The translations under genes and the position numbers were made by a program. This document shows positions 26,392 to 36,774 of a DNA stretch of 55,373 nt, piece by piece. The notes beneath the pieces are model-generated. The model was not told where the DNA came from, searched no databases, and saw only the letters and a list, made by a program, of their open reading frames with translations. Origin of the DNA: Opitutaceae bacterium (GTDB taxonomy: Bacteria; Verrucomicrobiota; Verrucomicrobiia; Opitutales; Opitutaceae); contig JAHFTC010000011.1 in the NCBI GenBank assembly GCA_023269585.1, forward strand, positions 1 to 55,373, written 5' to 3'. How positions within the stretch are numbered: the first letter of the stretch is position 1; the number at the start of each line of letters is the position of its first letter.

Positions 26392-26820
26392 TCATGGGCC
26401 CACCGCCTTTTGCCAGGCGGTCCAGCCGCCGTGGAGGATGACGACGTCGTCAAACTGATACTCCCGGCGGAGCTTGTCGGCGACGGCCCGGCTGGAGCCG
26501 CAGGCGCGATCATCGCAGTAGACGATCACGCGCGTGCCGGGCTGCCAGACGGCGATGATCGCGACGATCTGCTGGTCCCAGTCGTCGGGGTTGAGCGGGA
26601 GCGCCTCGGGGATGTGGCCGCGGGCGAAATCGGCCGCGGGGCGGGCGTCGAGCCAGAGCAGGGGACCGCGGTGGTCGCGCACGGCGGCGAGCGTGGTCTC
26701 GTCGGCGGCCGGGGCGTCGCGCAGAAGGGCGCGGGCGCGGGGATCGAGGGCGAGCGCCGCGAGGGCGAGGAGCGTGGCCGCTCCAAGGATACCGAGCCAG
26801 CTGCGCGACAATCCGGTCAT
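26392..26820 (-). CDS. Membrane-anchored rhodanese-like protein
   Basis: This 142-residue protein has an N-terminal hydrophobic helix (about 9-25) that would export or anchor it. One rhodanese domain follows: LLWLDARPAADFARGHIPEAL, then the active-site strand VIVYCDDRACGSSRAVA with the candidate catalytic Cys, and a C-terminal GGWTAWQ. Rhodaneses carry persulfide sulfur. The anchored, single-domain form suggests work outside the cytoplasm. It begins 4 bases after the DUF1573 gene ends. Confidence 0.88.
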   Translation of the reverse strand: MTGLSRSWLGILGAATLLALAALALDPRARALLRDAPAADETTLAAVRDHRGPLLWLDARPAADFARGHIPEALPLNPDDWDQQIVAIIAVWQPGTRVIVYCDDRACGSSRAVADKLRREYQFDDVVILHGGWTAWQKAVGP

Positions 26821-26823
26821 GGT

Positions 26824-27543
26824 CTAGGGTTGCGGTTTCGCGCCCGTCTTCACCGGCTCGTTCTTGGCCGGGAGCGTGCGCGCGACGGCCGTGAGTTCAC
26901 GATCGGCATCGGAGCCGTCGAGCCGGAAGCGGATGGTCAGGATGGTGAAGTTGCTGGCCGTGGCAGGCGGGATGATGGTGAGATCGACCGCGCTCGCGGC
27001 TTTGCCCGCCGGTGTAAAGGTGGTGCGGAACTGGGGATCGCTGCTGTCGACCGCGGTGAGCGTGGCCTGGTGGCCGGCGGCGAACGTGAGGCGCATATGC
27101 TTCGGTGTCCGTGGCTCCGTCGCGGTCCAGAAGACGTAGCGGGGGTCGAAGCGGACGAGCACCTCGATGTCGGCCACGAACCAGAGCGTGGTGGAGACGC
27201 CGTCGTCGGTGTTGATGGTGACCCCCTGGCGGTATTCGCCCTCGCGGTTGCCGCGTTTGAAATCGACCACGATCTCGCCGCGTTCGCCCGGGGCGAAGGT
27301 CCGCTTCGCCGCGGTGGCGGCGGCGCAGCTGCAGCCGGCGAGCATCTCGGTGATGGAGACCGGCTGGCTGCCGGTGTTCGTGAATCCGAAGCGGGTCTGG
27401 GCGGAGGCCTCGTCGGCGGAGAGCTTGAACCGTTGTTCCTGGGTCTCCCAGGTGAGCGCGGCGCGGACCGGGACCGCCGTGGCCAGACACACCGCCGCGA
27501 TCGCGGCGCGGAGGCAGGGCGGAGTCAGTACGAGCCGGAGCAT
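26824..27543 (-). CDS. Exported DUF1573 domain protein
   Basis: This 239-residue protein has a signal peptide (LRAAIAAVCLATAVPVRAA). An immunoglobulin-like DUF1573 domain follows: ETQEQRFKLSADEAS, TGSQPVSITEMLAGCSCAAA (the conserved Gly-Cys-x-Cys) and FAPGERGEIVVDF, with NTDD, then a second beta-rich part. The role of DUF1573 is not settled; members are secreted and often sit with redox genes. The ATG at 27543 fits the signal peptide. It lies 10 bases after surE and 3 bases before the rhodanese gene. Confidence 0.87.
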   Translation of the reverse strand: MLRLVLTPPCLRAAIAAVCLATAVPVRAALTWETQEQRFKLSADEASAQTRFGFTNTGSQPVSITEMLAGCSCAAATAAKRTFAPGERGEIVVDFKRGNREGEYRQGVTINTDDGVSTTLWFVADIEVLVRFDPRYVFWTATEPRTPKHMRLTFAAGHQATLTAVDSSDPQFRTTFTPAGKAASAVDLTIIPPATASNFTILTIRFRLDGSDADRELTAVARTLPAKNEPVKTGAKPQP

Positions 27544-27553
27544 GACAAAAGTC

Positions 27554-28336
27554 TCAGTGACCAAGGCGGCGGTAGTCGAGCACGGTGTGGCTGATGGCGC
27601 CGGCGGCCACGGCGGCGACATCGGTGAGTGGTTCATCGGGCGAGAGATCGCGGCCGAGGGTGAAGGCGAAGCGGTGATCGCCGGCGGAGTCGGCGGGGGC
27701 GAAGAGGCGCGGAAGGATGTTGTGGGCGGGCACCGTGCGACGCACCGGAGAGCCGGGGTGCGCGGGGTGGGGGAAGTTGAGGTTGTGGACGGTGAAGCTC
27801 TCCGGCGCGGTTCCGGCGAGGAGCGGGGGCGCGAGGCGGGCGGCGTGCTGGGCGGAGAGGCGGATGGTGGCGTGGAGTTCTGGATTCGGCTGGCCGTCGT
27901 GGGCGCGGAGCTCGGCGAAGGCCTCCATCGGGATGTCCTGCGAGAGCGCGACGGCGGGCAGGCCGTGCAGCGCGCCTTCCCAGGCGCCGCCGATGGTGCC
28001 GCTGGCGAGGATGAACGCGAGGGAGGTGTTGCGGCCGATGTTGATGCCGCTGACCACGCCCTCGATGGCCGGGCCGCCGGCGGGCAGGAGGTGGGCGAGC
28101 GCGATGTTGACGCAGTCGCTCGGCGTGCCGTCGATCGCCCAGGTGGGGCAGCCGAAACCGCGGTCGGCGCGCGCGGAGCGCACGGGGCGGTGACGGGACT
28201 TGGCGGCACCGATCCAACTTTGCTCGCCCGCGGGGGCGGCGACGAGGAGCCGGTGGCCGCCGGCGAGGAGGGCGTGGACGAGTTCGTGAAGGAAGACGGA
28301 GTCGAGGCCGTCGTCGTTGGTGACGAGCAGATGCAT
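27554..28336 (-). CDS. surE: 5'/3'-nucleotidase SurE
   Basis: SurE is a metal-dependent nucleoside monophosphatase linked to stationary-phase survival. The 260-residue product begins MHLLVTNDDG with metal-binding Asp8/Asp9, then has VAAPAGEQSWIG (the usual AP...S/G loop), the diagnostic GTPSDCVNIAL, and VVSGINIGRN. All family motifs are present. The genes read from the right as surE, DUF1573, rhodanese, mauE with tiny gaps, so they are likely co-transcribed. Confidence 0.94.
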   Translation of the reverse strand: MHLLVTNDDGLDSVFLHELVHALLAGGHRLLVAAPAGEQSWIGAAKSRHRPVRSARADRGFGCPTWAIDGTPSDCVNIALAHLLPAGGPAIEGVVSGINIGRNTSLAFILASGTIGGAWEGALHGLPAVALSQDIPMEAFAELRAHDGQPNPELHATIRLSAQHAARLAPPLLAGTAPESFTVHNLNFPHPAHPGSPVRRTVPAHNILPRLFAPADSAGDHRFAFTLGRDLSPDEPLTDVAAVAAGAISHTVLDYRRLGH

Positions 28337-28411
28337 GCGAAGCGCCTTTGGATGAAGGAGCGGCGTCCGCGTTGCAGCGAAAAACGCCGCGGCTTTTCGC
28401 GCGGTCGGAGT

Positions 28412-28807
28412 TTAGCCGGCCAGCGTGCGGTCGGCGGGCCGGCCCAGGAGGGCGTGGATGCGCAGGAGAAACTGGTAGGGGCTGAAGGGCTTCGGCAGGA
28501 ACGCATCGGCGCCGGCGGCGAGGGCGAGTGGCCGCGCGTCGCGTTCGTCGCAGGCGGAGGTGACGAGGATGGGCAGATGCGGGGTGTCCGGGGCGGCGTT
28601 GTCGCGGAGGCGTTCGCAGAGGCTCAGGCCGACGATGTCGGGCAGCATGATATCAACGACGAGAAGGTCGGGCCTGAACGTGCGCAAGGAGCGCATACCC
28701 TCGGCCCCGTCGCCGGCGAGACACGTCTCGTGGCCGGCGCGGCGGAGGGTATGCGCCATCAGCTCGGCGAGGTCCGGATCGTCTTCAATGATGAGAATGC
28801 GCGACAT
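28412..28807 (-). CDS. Stand-alone response regulator receiver protein
   Basis: This is a 131-residue single receiver domain. It has IIEDDPDLAE at the N-terminus, phospho-acceptor Asp52 in VVDIMLPD, LVTSA with the switch residue and FLPKPFSPYQF with the conserved Lys. No output domain or nearby kinase. It is upstream of surE on the same strand (75 bases away). Confidence 0.9.
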   Translation of the reverse strand: MSRILIIEDDPDLAELMAHTLRRAGHETCLAGDGAEGMRSLRTFRPDLLVVDIMLPDIVGLSLCERLRDNAAPDTPHLPILVTSACDERDARPLALAAGADAFLPKPFSPYQFLLRIHALLGRPADRTLAG

Positions 28808-28929
28808 GGAAACGGCGGAGAGTGGCGCGGCCGCGCAGGTTCCGGCAACCTCGCGGGGTTACATCTGCGCAACATCCGCCGGAGGCGTGCGCCGCCCGGC
28901 GCGGGTGGCGCACCGGCTCGAACGGACGA

Positions 28930-29397
28930 TCACACGAGGGCCGAGAAGTCGAGGATCCGCGGTTGGACGAGGCGCTCGAAATCGCGGTAGTGCATCTGGA
29001 TTAGCTCGGTGTGGCTGCCGGCGTTGAAGGCGATGAACTCGTCCTGCGTGAGTTCACGCGCCACATACACCGGCAGGTCGAAGAGGTTGCCGAAGGGCGG
29101 CATCGCGCCTGTTTCGCAGCCGGGGAAGCAGTCGCGGAAATCCGCCTCGTGGGCCATCTCGATGCGCACGGCGCACGAGAGTTCGCCGAGCACCTCGACA
29201 TCGACATGCAGGCTGGCGGGCAGGACCGCCATGGCCAGCTCGCCATCGATGCGCACGATGACGGTCTTGGCGAGTTCGCGGCCGGAGATGTGGCTGGCTG
29301 CGGCGATTTCTTGGGCGGTGAACGCGGGCGAGTGCGAGATCACCGTGTAGCGGATCGCGTCGCGATCGAGGTAGTCGCAGAGGGCTTTGAGGACCAT
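28930..29397 (-). CDS. YbaK/ProX-type aminoacyl-tRNA deacylase
   Basis: This 155-residue single-domain protein is of the YbaK/prolyl-tRNA editing family. It shows YTVISHSPAFTAQEIAAASH, GRELAKTVIVRIDGE with the conserved Lys that contacts the substrate, LPAS, and GAMPPFGNLFDLPVYV, the usual G-x-x-P-P-F-G loop. Such proteins hydrolyse mischarged aminoacyl-tRNAs in trans, but which amino acid is not predictable from this sequence. The ATG at 29397 is clear. It is divergent from the FKBP pair. Confidence 0.87.
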   Translation of the reverse strand: MVLKALCDYLDRDAIRYTVISHSPAFTAQEIAAASHISGRELAKTVIVRIDGELAMAVLPASLHVDVEVLGELSCAVRIEMAHEADFRDCFPGCETGAMPPFGNLFDLPVYVARELTQDEFIAFNAGSHTELIQMHYRDFERLVQPRILDFSALV

Positions 29398-29587
29398 AAT
29401 GCTCCTTCAGCTGGGGTGTTGGGGTATAAGTGCGGCGCATTGCACGCCGCGACGCCGATAAGCTATTCGAGGAGCGGGCCGGCGTCCACCCTCAGGTCCA
29501 TTTGACCCGACCCGGCGGCTGGCGGGCCTGCCGGCGACTGGCGTTTCCCGGGCTTGCCGAGCGGCGGTGAGCTCCCATTCTCGGGGC

Positions 29588-30076
29588 ATGTTTCCCCTTC
29601 CGAAGGCCCTGCTGATCTCCACCCTGGCCCTTGCGGCCGCAACCGGGCTGTTCGCCCGCTCCGGATTCAAGTGGGAGGAACTCGAGACCATCGACCGGCA
29701 GTGGCCGCAGGCGATCGCGACCACCACGGGTCTCCGTTACCTGGTTACGGCGGAAGGCCGGGGGGAGACGCCGAAGCCCGGTGATCGCGTCAAGGTGCTC
29801 TTCAAGGGCATGTTCTTCGACGGGCGGGTGTTCGACCAGGCGCTCAGCCCCGCGGCCCCCTTCGCCTTCCGCGTCGGCCGCGGCGAGATCATCGCGGGCT
29901 GGGAGGAGGCGATCGCGGCGATGCGGGTCGGCGAGAAGCGGACATTGATCGTCCCCTACGACCTCGCCTACGGATCGCGTGGTCGGCCGCCGCTGATTCC
30001 GCGCCAGACCTCGCTGGTCTTCGAGGTCGAGCTTCTGGCGATCGAGCCCAACCCGGCATCCCTGGAGGTGCGATGA
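29588..30076 (+). CDS. Exported FKBP-type peptidyl-prolyl isomerase
   Basis: This 162-residue protein has a signal peptide (LLISTLALAAATGLFA) and one FKBP domain. It has GLRYLVTAEGRGETPKPGD, VKVLFKGMFFDGRVFDQAL, the GEIIAGWEEAIAAMRVGEKR region and a terminal LVFEVELLAIEP, which cover the FK506-binding pocket. It should catalyse cis-trans proline isomerisation of secreted proteins in the periplasm. The next gene, also an FKBP, overlaps it by 4 bases (ATGA), so the two are translated together. Confidence 0.92.
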   Translation: MFPLPKALLISTLALAAATGLFARSGFKWEELETIDRQWPQAIATTTGLRYLVTAEGRGETPKPGDRVKVLFKGMFFDGRVFDQALSPAAPFAFRVGRGEIIAGWEEAIAAMRVGEKRTLIVPYDLAYGSRGRPPLIPRQTSLVFEVELLAIEPNPASLEVR

Positions 30077-30624
30077 ACCCGCGCTTCACCCGAATCACCC
30101 TGCTGGCCGCGGCCGTGTTCCTGCTCGCCGCGTGCACGCGGAAGGAAGAGCCCGCGCCGGCCGCCCCCGCCGCGGCACCGAAGCCGCCGCCCGCCTCGAA
30201 CGAGGAGGTCTGGACCGCCGAACAGATCGCGTTCATCCGGGAGAAGTTCGGTGAACTGCAACCGACGAATTCGGGCCTCTACTACAAGATTCTCCAGCCC
30301 GGCCAGGGAGAGGAGAAACCGCCGCGCGCCAAGCTCTGCACGGTGCACTACCGCGGCACCTTCCTCGACGGGCGGATGTTCGACGAGTCCGCCCGCCACG
30401 GCGGGCCGTTCAAGTTCCGTGTGGGCCTGGGCCGCGTGATCAAGGGATGGGACGAGTCGGTCGCCGACATGCGGCGGGGCGAGAAGCGCCTGGTCGTCGT
30501 GCCCTATTGGCTCGGATACGGAACGAAGGGGCAGATTCCCGTGATCATGCCTCGCGCGACGCTGGTCTTCGAGATCGAGCTGCTGGAGTGGGAAAACACC
30601 ACGAAGGTGCCGGGCACCGAGTGA
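30073..30624 (+). CDS. FKBP-type peptidyl-prolyl isomerase lipoprotein
   Basis: This 183-residue protein has a lipoprotein signal (LLAAAVFLLAAC, lipidated Cys21). An Ala/Pro-rich linker (about 27-43), a short helix and an FKBP domain follow: NSGLYYKILQPGQGE, VHYRGTFLDGRMFDESA, GRVIKGWDESVADMRRGEKR, LVFEIELLEW. Anchoring differs from its soluble partner gene upstream. The pair probably assists folding in the envelope. Confidence 0.93.
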   Translation: MNPRFTRITLLAAAVFLLAACTRKEEPAPAAPAAAPKPPPASNEEVWTAEQIAFIREKFGELQPTNSGLYYKILQPGQGEEKPPRAKLCTVHYRGTFLDGRMFDESARHGGPFKFRVGLGRVIKGWDESVADMRRGEKRLVVVPYWLGYGTKGQIPVIMPRATLVFEIELLEWENTTKVPGTE

Positions 30625-30655
30625 CCCGCGCGCGCCCCAACCCTCCCCCGCCGCC

Positions 30656-31318
30656 ATGTTCGACATCCAGTACAACTTCTTCCGCGACCTCGACCGTCGG
30701 TGCGGGGCCGAGGGCACAGCGGCGCAGTGTGCGGCCGTTGTGGAGCTGAAGCGCAAGACGATCGATTCGGCGCTGAACCGGAGCAATCCGCTGGTGGCGG
30801 ACGTGCTCGCGGGCGGGACGACCTTCGTTGCGACCTACGACAACTTCTCCCGGTCGTTCCGGGGCCTGCGCCGCTTCGTGCCGAAAGGGCACGATGCCGA
30901 GTGGAACGAACGCCTTGAACAGCTCGCGCTGATCGTGCCGAACGTCCGGCATTTCCGGCGGCGCAGCCTGTTCGCGGCCGACAATCCGACGAATCTCACC
31001 GTGTACGGTGCGGTCGCCGGTCTGGCGACCTGGGCCGTGCTCGCCGGCGATGCCGAACCCGGCGAGGCCGCGCCGCTGCCCTGGGCGGACGCGCCGGCGG
31101 CGCTGGTCGCCGGGCTGGCCGTGCTGGGCTTCGCCTTCGGCTCGGCGGCGATGTTCAAGTATCGAGTTCGTGACTACAAGCAGATCCACGCCCGCGAGGC
31201 CGCCGGCTACATGGACCTGAACTACGGATTCTTCCGCGTGGGGGACCACCAGGGCTGGGTCGATTCGTTGCGGGCCGAGTCGGCCGGCGCCCGGGCGAAA
31301 CTCGCCCGGCCCGACTGA
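30656..31318 (+). CDS. Unknown protein with two membrane helices
   Basis: I do not recognise this 220-residue protein. The N-terminal ~110 residues are soluble and charged, with LKRKTIDSALNRSNPLVADV and RRFVPKGHDAEWNERLEQL. Two hydrophobic segments follow (about 119-133 and 143-166), then a short charged tail ending near the C-terminus (FRVGDHQGWVDSLRAE). There are no catalytic motifs. It begins 31 bases after the second FKBP gene and precedes ispH by 65 bases, so it may be part of a longer plus-strand transcript. Codon use and composition match its neighbours. Confidence 0.7.
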   Translation: MFDIQYNFFRDLDRRCGAEGTAAQCAAVVELKRKTIDSALNRSNPLVADVLAGGTTFVATYDNFSRSFRGLRRFVPKGHDAEWNERLEQLALIVPNVRHFRRRSLFAADNPTNLTVYGAVAGLATWAVLAGDAEPGEAAPLPWADAPAALVAGLAVLGFAFGSAAMFKYRVRDYKQIHAREAAGYMDLNYGFFRVGDHQGWVDSLRAESAGARAKLARPD

Positions 31319-31383
31319 GGGGCGGTCGGCGGCGGGAAACTTGCGCGGCGGCGGGTGTGCCGCTCTAGTGCCGGCGTCCAGCG

Positions 31384-33177
31384 ATGACCAACGACGCCAC
31401 CACCACCGCTTCCGCAACCCCGGCGACCTTCGTGCTGCTGCTGTTCGACGAGGCGAACCTCGCGCTGCTGCGCCGTAACGGGCGGGATGCCCCCTGGGGC
31501 GCGACCGCCTCCGGCGCGGTGCCGTCCGGGAACGATGCGACCGAGGCGGCGGTGGCGGGCTTGCAGGCGGTGACCGGTGCCTGCACCGGGGTGGTGCGAG
31601 TGGCGACGACCGGCGAGCGGGCGGTATGCTTCGCGCTGGCGGAGAACTGCCGCGGCAGCACGCCCCCTGGCCCGGCGGAATGGCGGCGGTTCTCGCTCGC
31701 GGAGATGGCCGCGCTGGCCACCGCAGGCGCGCTCGACACCGACCTGGCCGCCGTCCTGCCGGCCGTGCGGGAGCAATCGATCCGCATCCCGTACCTGAAC
31801 CATCGCGACAACGACTACATCTACCGGTTCCGAACCGAACAGCAGCGCAACCGGGCGGTGTACCGGCTGGATCCGGAGGCGAGCCGCCTCTACCAGAGCG
31901 GGCTTTGCGAGGCGATCAAACGGCTCAAGCGCGCGAAGGAGCGCAGTTCCGCGGCGCCGGCCGAGCTGGATTTCGGCGCGATCACCTATGTGTTGCCGAG
32001 CCACTTCGGTTTCTGCCTCGGGGTGCAGAACGCGATCGAGCGCGCCTACGAGACCATCGCCGACAATCCCGGCCGGCGCGTTTTCATGCTCAGCGAACTG
32101 ATCCACAATCCGTTCGTGAACGAGGACCTCGTGGCGCGTGGCCTGCGCTTTCTCCAGAGCGACAAGGGCCTTCCGATTGTTGATACGGCGTCCGGCCGCG
32201 CGCTCTGGGACGACCTGCGGCGGGACGACATCGTGATCATCCCCGCCTTTGGCGCGACCGATGCCGACAAACGCCGCCTGATCGAGCGGGGGATCGAGCT
32301 CAATCGGCACGACGCGACGTGCATGCTGGTGGAGAAAGTGTGGAAGGCGGCGCGCCGGTACGGGCAGCTCGGTTTCACCGTGATCATCCACGGGAAACAC
32401 GAACACGAGGAGACCAAGGCGACGTTTTCGAACAGCGCGAAGCACGCGCCCTCGCTGATCATCCGCGACGCGCGGGAGGCGGAGCAGCTCGCCGCGGTGA
32501 TCCGGGAGGCGGAACCGGCGGCGGCGCGCGCGACTTTCGCGGCGACCTTTGCCGGAAGGCACACGCCCGATTTCGATCCGGTGCGCGATCTCCGGCGCGT
32601 GGCGGTGGTCAACCAGACGACGCTCCTGCGCAACGAAACCCTGCGGATCATCGACGTGCTCGAGACGGCCTACGCCCAAATGTTCGGCGGCGCGGCGGTC
32701 GCCGAGCACCTGTATTCCGAAAGCCGCGGGGACACGCTTTGCTACGCCACCCAGGTCAACCAGGATGCGCTGGTCCGTGCCTTGGCCGGACCGCTCGACG
32801 CCGCGCTGGTCGTGGGGGGCAAGAACAGCTCGAACACGTTCCAGCTTTTCCGCCTGTGCGAGGCGCAGCTCGGCGAGCGGGCCCACTACATCCAGTCCGA
32901 GCGCGACATCGTCTCGCGGGACGCGGTGGACCACTTCGTGTATCCGCATGGTCCGGGCGACCCGCGGGGCGGGCGGTTCGAGCGGCGGGCGTTTCTCGGC
33001 GGCGACCGGCCGCAACGGCTCCTCATCACCGGCGGGGCCTCGTGCCCCGACGGTCTGATCCAGCAGGTGATCCTGCGCCTCAACTCTTTCTTCCGGACCG
33101 AGGACCTGCGGCCGATCGCCGACGTGATCGCGCGGTTGGAGGAGGCCGCGGGTGGTGTGGGGCATCAGGTGCGCTGA
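31384..33177 (+). CDS. ispH: 4-hydroxy-3-methylbut-2-enyl diphosphate reductase with N-terminal Nudix-like domain
   Basis: IspH makes IPP and DMAPP in the last step of the MEP isoprenoid pathway, using a 4Fe-4S cluster. Residues ~138-597 match the long plant/cyanobacterial type of IspH. Cluster ligands are Cys211 (FGFCLGV), Cys313 (DATCMLV) and Cys453 (DTLCYAT); HGKHEHEETKAT and GGKNSSNT also fit. Residues 1-135 are extra. They follow a Nudix-like pattern (FVLLLFDEANLALLRR), and residues 43-65 align with the Nudix box without gaps. However, the catalytic Glu and Arg-Glu positions read Asn50, Ala58-Gly59 and Ala62-Val63. The extra domain is thus probably non-catalytic. The fusion is in frame with no internal start that fits better. 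Confidence 0.9.
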   Translation: MTNDATTTASATPATFVLLLFDEANLALLRRNGRDAPWGATASGAVPSGNDATEAAVAGLQAVTGACTGVVRVATTGERAVCFALAENCRGSTPPGPAEWRRFSLAEMAALATAGALDTDLAAVLPAVREQSIRIPYLNHRDNDYIYRFRTEQQRNRAVYRLDPEASRLYQSGLCEAIKRLKRAKERSSAAPAELDFGAITYVLPSHFGFCLGVQNAIERAYETIADNPGRRVFMLSELIHNPFVNEDLVARGLRFLQSDKGLPIVDTASGRALWDDLRRDDIVIIPAFGATDADKRRLIERGIELNRHDATCMLVEKVWKAARRYGQLGFTVIIHGKHEHEETKATFSNSAKHAPSLIIRDAREAEQLAAVIREAEPAAARATFAATFAGRHTPDFDPVRDLRRVAVVNQTTLLRNETLRIIDVLETAYAQMFGGAAVAEHLYSESRGDTLCYATQVNQDALVRALAGPLDAALVVGGKNSSNTFQLFRLCEAQLGERAHYIQSERDIVSRDAVDHFVYPHGPGDPRGGRFERRAFLGGDRPQRLLITGGASCPDGLIQQVILRLNSFFRTEDLRPIADVIARLEEAAGGVGHQVR

Positions 33178-33260
33178 AGGATGGCTCCCGCCGCCGGTGG
33201 TGCCGCTACGAGTTGGGGGCGGTGGTTGCCAGCGGGCGGTTCCGGGAAACGCTGGCTGCC

Positions 33261-33875
33261 ATGCCCGCCGGTCTCCGTGTCCCTTTGCTCCTCGTGCTGT
33301 ATTTCGCAGCCTGCGCCACCATGAATGCCACCTCCGTGCCCTCCGCCGCCTCGTCGTCCGCGCCCCAAGCGCACCAGTCCGCCTACCTCGGGGGCGGCTG
33401 TTTCTGGTGTCTCGAGGCGTATTTTGAGACCCTGCCCGGAGTGACGGGCGTGGTTTCCGGCTATGCGGGCGGCCACACCGTGAGCCCGGGCTATCGTGAA
33501 GTGTGCAGCGGCTCGACCGGGCATGCCGAGGTGGTGCGGATCGACTTCGATCCGGCGAAAATCGCGTATGAGACGCTGCTCGAAAAGTTCTGGCTCGTGC
33601 ACGATCCGACGACGCTCAACCGCCAGGGACCTGACGAGGGGACCCAGTACCGTTCGATCATCCTCTGGGCGGACGAGGCGCAGCGGGTCGCGGCGGAGCA
33701 CTCGTGGAAGACGCTCCAGACGCGGTTGGAGGACCGGGTCGTGACCACGATCGAGCCGCTGCAGCGGTTCTGGGAGGCGGAGGAGTACCACCAGGACTAT
33801 TTCCGAAGGAATCCGAACCAAGGATACTGCCGGTTGGTGATCGCGCCGAAGCTGAAAAAGCTCGGCGTGAAATGA
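33261..33875 (+). CDS. msrA: Exported peptide methionine sulfoxide reductase A
   Basis: MsrA repairs (S)-methionine sulfoxide. The 204-residue product has an N-terminal hydrophobic export signal (LRVPLLLVLYFAAC, possible lipidation at Cys18), then a Ser/Ala linker. The catalytic domain has GGGCFWC with nucleophile Cys47, GVVSGYAGGHT, GSTGHAEVVRI and EEYHQDYF. The export signal means it acts in the periplasm. The lipobox is atypical (Phe at -3), so it may be a plain signal peptide or anchor. The ATG at 33261 is the start that includes the signal. Confidence 0.92.
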   Translation: MPAGLRVPLLLVLYFAACATMNATSVPSAASSSAPQAHQSAYLGGGCFWCLEAYFETLPGVTGVVSGYAGGHTVSPGYREVCSGSTGHAEVVRIDFDPAKIAYETLLEKFWLVHDPTTLNRQGPDEGTQYRSIILWADEAQRVAAEHSWKTLQTRLEDRVVTTIEPLQRFWEAEEYHQDYFRRNPNQGYCRLVIAPKLKKLGVK

Positions 33876-33977
33876 GCGGTGCCGGCGCTCGGCCCTGCGA
33901 AGCGAGCGCATGAGGGCGCGTGGCGGGGCTTCGCGGGCCGGCAGGACGAGGGAGGCGGCGGGTGGCGCCGCAGGGGG

Positions 33978-34775
33978 TCAGCGGTTGTCGCCGTCGAGCA
34001 TGCGGCCGAGGCCGCCGAGCACGGACCCTTCCTCGCGGCCGCCGCGGCCCTTGGCGGAGGCGGCGAACAGGCGGTCGGCGAGGCGGCTGAAGGGGAGGGA
34101 TTGGAGCCACACGCGACCGGGGCCGCGCAGTGTGGCGAAAAAGAGGCCCTCTCCGCCGAAGAGCGCGGACTTGATGCCGCCGACGAACTGCACGTCGAAC
34201 TGGACCGAGGGTTGGAAACCCACGATGCAGCCGGTGTCGACGCGCAGCGTTTCACCCGGGGCGAGCGTGCGCTCGATCACGGTGCCGCCCGCGTGCATGA
34301 AGCACCAGCCGTCACCGGAAAGTCGTTGCATGATGAAGCCTTCGCCGCCGAAGAGGCCCGCGCCGATCTTCTTGTTGAAGGCGATGTCCACGCTCACGCC
34401 CTTGGCGGCGCAGAGGAACGAGTCCTTCTGGGCGATCAGCGTGCCGCCCATCTCGGAGAGGTGCACGGGGACGATCTTGCCCGGATAGGGTGCACCGAAG
34501 GCGACGCGGCGCTTCACGGCGGAGCGGTTGAGGTACACCGTCATGAAGAGCGATTCGCCGGTGAGCAGGCGCTTGCCGGCGCCCAGGAGGGAGCCGAAGA
34601 GGCCGGTGTTCTGCTGCGAGCCGTCGCCGAAGATGGTCTGCATCTCGATGCCGTCCTCCATGAACATCATGCCGCCGGCCTCGGCGAGGGCGGCTTCGTT
34701 GGGGTCGAGATCCACCTCGACGAACTGCAGGTCGTCGCCGTGGATCGTGTAGTCGATGTCGTGCATTGCGGGCAT
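33978..34775 (-). CDS. AIM24-like (TIGR00266 family) beta-prism protein
   Basis: This 265-residue protein has the family pattern of internal Gly-rich repeats: [72 protein letters not shown]24/TIGR00266 proteins are cytoplasmic, trimeric or multimeric, with no defined enzymatic role. ATG 34775 (an alternative is 34766) is the first start consistent with the domain. It is divergent from a receiver gene and convergent with msrA. Confidence 0.87.
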   Translation of the reverse strand: MPAMHDIDYTIHGDDLQFVEVDLDPNEAALAEAGGMMFMEDGIEMQTIFGDGSQQNTGLFGSLLGAGKRLLTGESLFMTVYLNRSAVKRRVAFGAPYPGKIVPVHLSEMGGTLIAQKDSFLCAAKGVSVDIAFNKKIGAGLFGGEGFIMQRLSGDGWCFMHAGGTVIERTLAPGETLRVDTGCIVGFQPSVQFDVQFVGGIKSALFGGEGLFFATLRGPGRVWLQSLPFSRLADRLFAASAKGRGGREEGSVLGGLGRMLDGDNR

Positions 34776-34877
34776 GGTGGTGCGTTGGGTGCGAGAGGAG
34801 AACACCGGTGGCGGCCGGAAGTTGCGCGAAATCCGCGTTCAGCCGCAGGCAGCGGGAGGATGTGGACACGGGCGGCG

Positions 34878-34911
34878 CACCAAGTTGCAGTAATCGCGAT
34901 TGCACTTGGTG
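34878..34911. promoter_or_regulatory. Palindrome in the divergent AIM24-like/receiver gap
   Basis: Arms CACCAAG (34878-34884) plus TGCA (34886-34889) pair with TGCA (34901-34904) plus CTTGGTG (34905-34911), with one bulged T and an 11-base centre. Since the genes on both sides start outward, this is a candidate operator; a T-run at 34920-34924 leaves a terminator possible. The rest of gap 34776-35071 holds no gene. Confidence 0.35.
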
Positions 34912-35071
34912 GCCGGGTCGTTTTTCTCGATCCCCGTCCGATGAAGTACCCCACTTTCGGCAATTCCTTCCGCGGCAGTGCCTGGTCCGGACCGTCCGGG
35001 GCATCGCCTCTGGAGGTGCCGTGGTGGAGCGGAGGCGGGACGAACGGCGGTGCGGTGGATGTCTTTTCCCT

Positions 35072-36671
<1,600 letters not shown>

Positions 36672-36774
36672 GCGGCCCGCGCGCGGATCGGTCCCGAGGC
36701 GCGAACTCGGGGCTTGTCGCCCGCCCGCCCGCACAACCACCCTTGAAGCGTCTTCCTCCCGCTCCCTCCGCCCC

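Noticed and set aside
26182-27594. A 470-codon open frame on the plus strand
   Set aside because: It runs opposite mauE, rhodanese and DUF1573, which show real domains; its translation is Gly/Ala/Asp-rich noise.
29432-29450. Hairpin GCGGCG...CGCCGC in the YbaK-like/FKBP gap as an operator
   Set aside because: Only 6 bp of GC-only pairing in GC-rich DNA, which is expected by chance.
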